From an uncultured Dictyoglomus sp. (GTDB lineage: Bacteria > Dictyoglomota > Dictyoglomia > Dictyoglomales > Dictyoglomaceae), in NCBI GenBank assembly GCA_938039765.1, contig CALHTV010000148.1, positions 1-5,125 of the forward strand: 5,125 nucleotides of DNA, given 5' to 3'. Positions 5,003 through 5,125 of the stretch are shown piece by piece. Under the pieces are notes generated by a model. That model worked only from the letters and a program-made list of their open reading frames with translations. It did not search any database and was not told where the DNA came from. Numbering within the stretch: position 1 is the first letter of the stretch; the number at the start of each line of letters is the position of its first letter. Made by a program: the position numbers and the translations under genes.

Positions 5003-5125
5003 ATGGGATTTGAATGTCCTGCACCTATTAACTCTAGATCAAGTGAAAAAATAAGGTTAGGACATGGTGGTGGTGGAAGACTCACAAATAACCTTATAGA
5101 AAACGTTTTTAAACCAATTTTTTCT
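5003..5125 (+). CDS. hypE: [NiFe] hydrogenase maturation protein HypE (5' part, cut by window end)
   Basis: HypE dehydrates the carbamoyl group on its C-terminal cysteine, using ATP, to make the cyanide ligand passed to HypC-HypD; HypF provides the carbamoyl. Only the first 41 codons are present, so the ATP-binding core and the C-terminal cysteine cannot be checked. The visible part is diagnostic: CPAPI (5-9) followed by IRLGHGGGGRLTNNLIENVF (17-36), matching the family's LAHGxGGR plus Leu-Ile helix. AGGAGGT (4993-4999) overlaps the hypD stop and lies 3 nt before the ATG. Gene order hypC-hypD-hypE is standard and supports the assignment. Confidence 0.93.
   Translation, partial: MGFECPAPINSRSSEKIRLGHGGGGRLTNNLIENVFKPIFS

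Overview
This is a low-GC bacterial chromosome segment. Codon choice is strongly A/T-ending and arginine is mostly AGA/AGG. A chromosomal-type parB with an intact parS palindrome suggests the region lies near the replication origin. The hypC-hypD-hypE genes show that the organism matures a [NiFe] hydrogenase, so it metabolises H2. An anaerobic, perhaps thermophilic, lineage would fit, but the sequence alone does not fix the taxon.

Layout: (1) Positions 5-2390, plus strand, form a tight gene string: parB, a second protein with a ParB-like N-terminal fold, and a YraN/UPF0102-type nuclease-fold protein with an unusual N-terminal extension. The gaps are 14 and 5 nt, so co-transcription is likely. 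A parS site (688-703) lies inside parB. (2) Positions 2391-2651 hold a small 69-aa gene. Two RNA hairpins precede and overlap its start, each presenting ACAAGGATGT with an AAGGAT loop. This matches the known CsrA/RsmA binding consensus, and the second hairpin spans the Shine-Dalgarno/start region. The small protein weakly resembles the C-terminal half of the anti-sigma factor FlgM. (3) A convergent hairpin terminator (2653-2678) separates this gene from a minus-strand GalU-type sugar nucleotidyltransferase (2663-3517). (4) A 137-bp divergent intergenic region carries a likely promoter for hypCDE. hypC and hypD overlap by ATGA, hypD and hypE are 8 nt apart, and hypE runs off the window.

The gene groups are functionally separate: chromosome segregation and DNA processing, an apparently post-transcriptionally controlled small regulator, nucleotide-sugar synthesis, and hydrogenase cofactor assembly. 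The strongest non-obvious signal is the pair of CsrA-type hairpins at the small gene. Combined with the FlgM resemblance, it suggests translational control of a flagellar regulator. This is inferred from motifs only.
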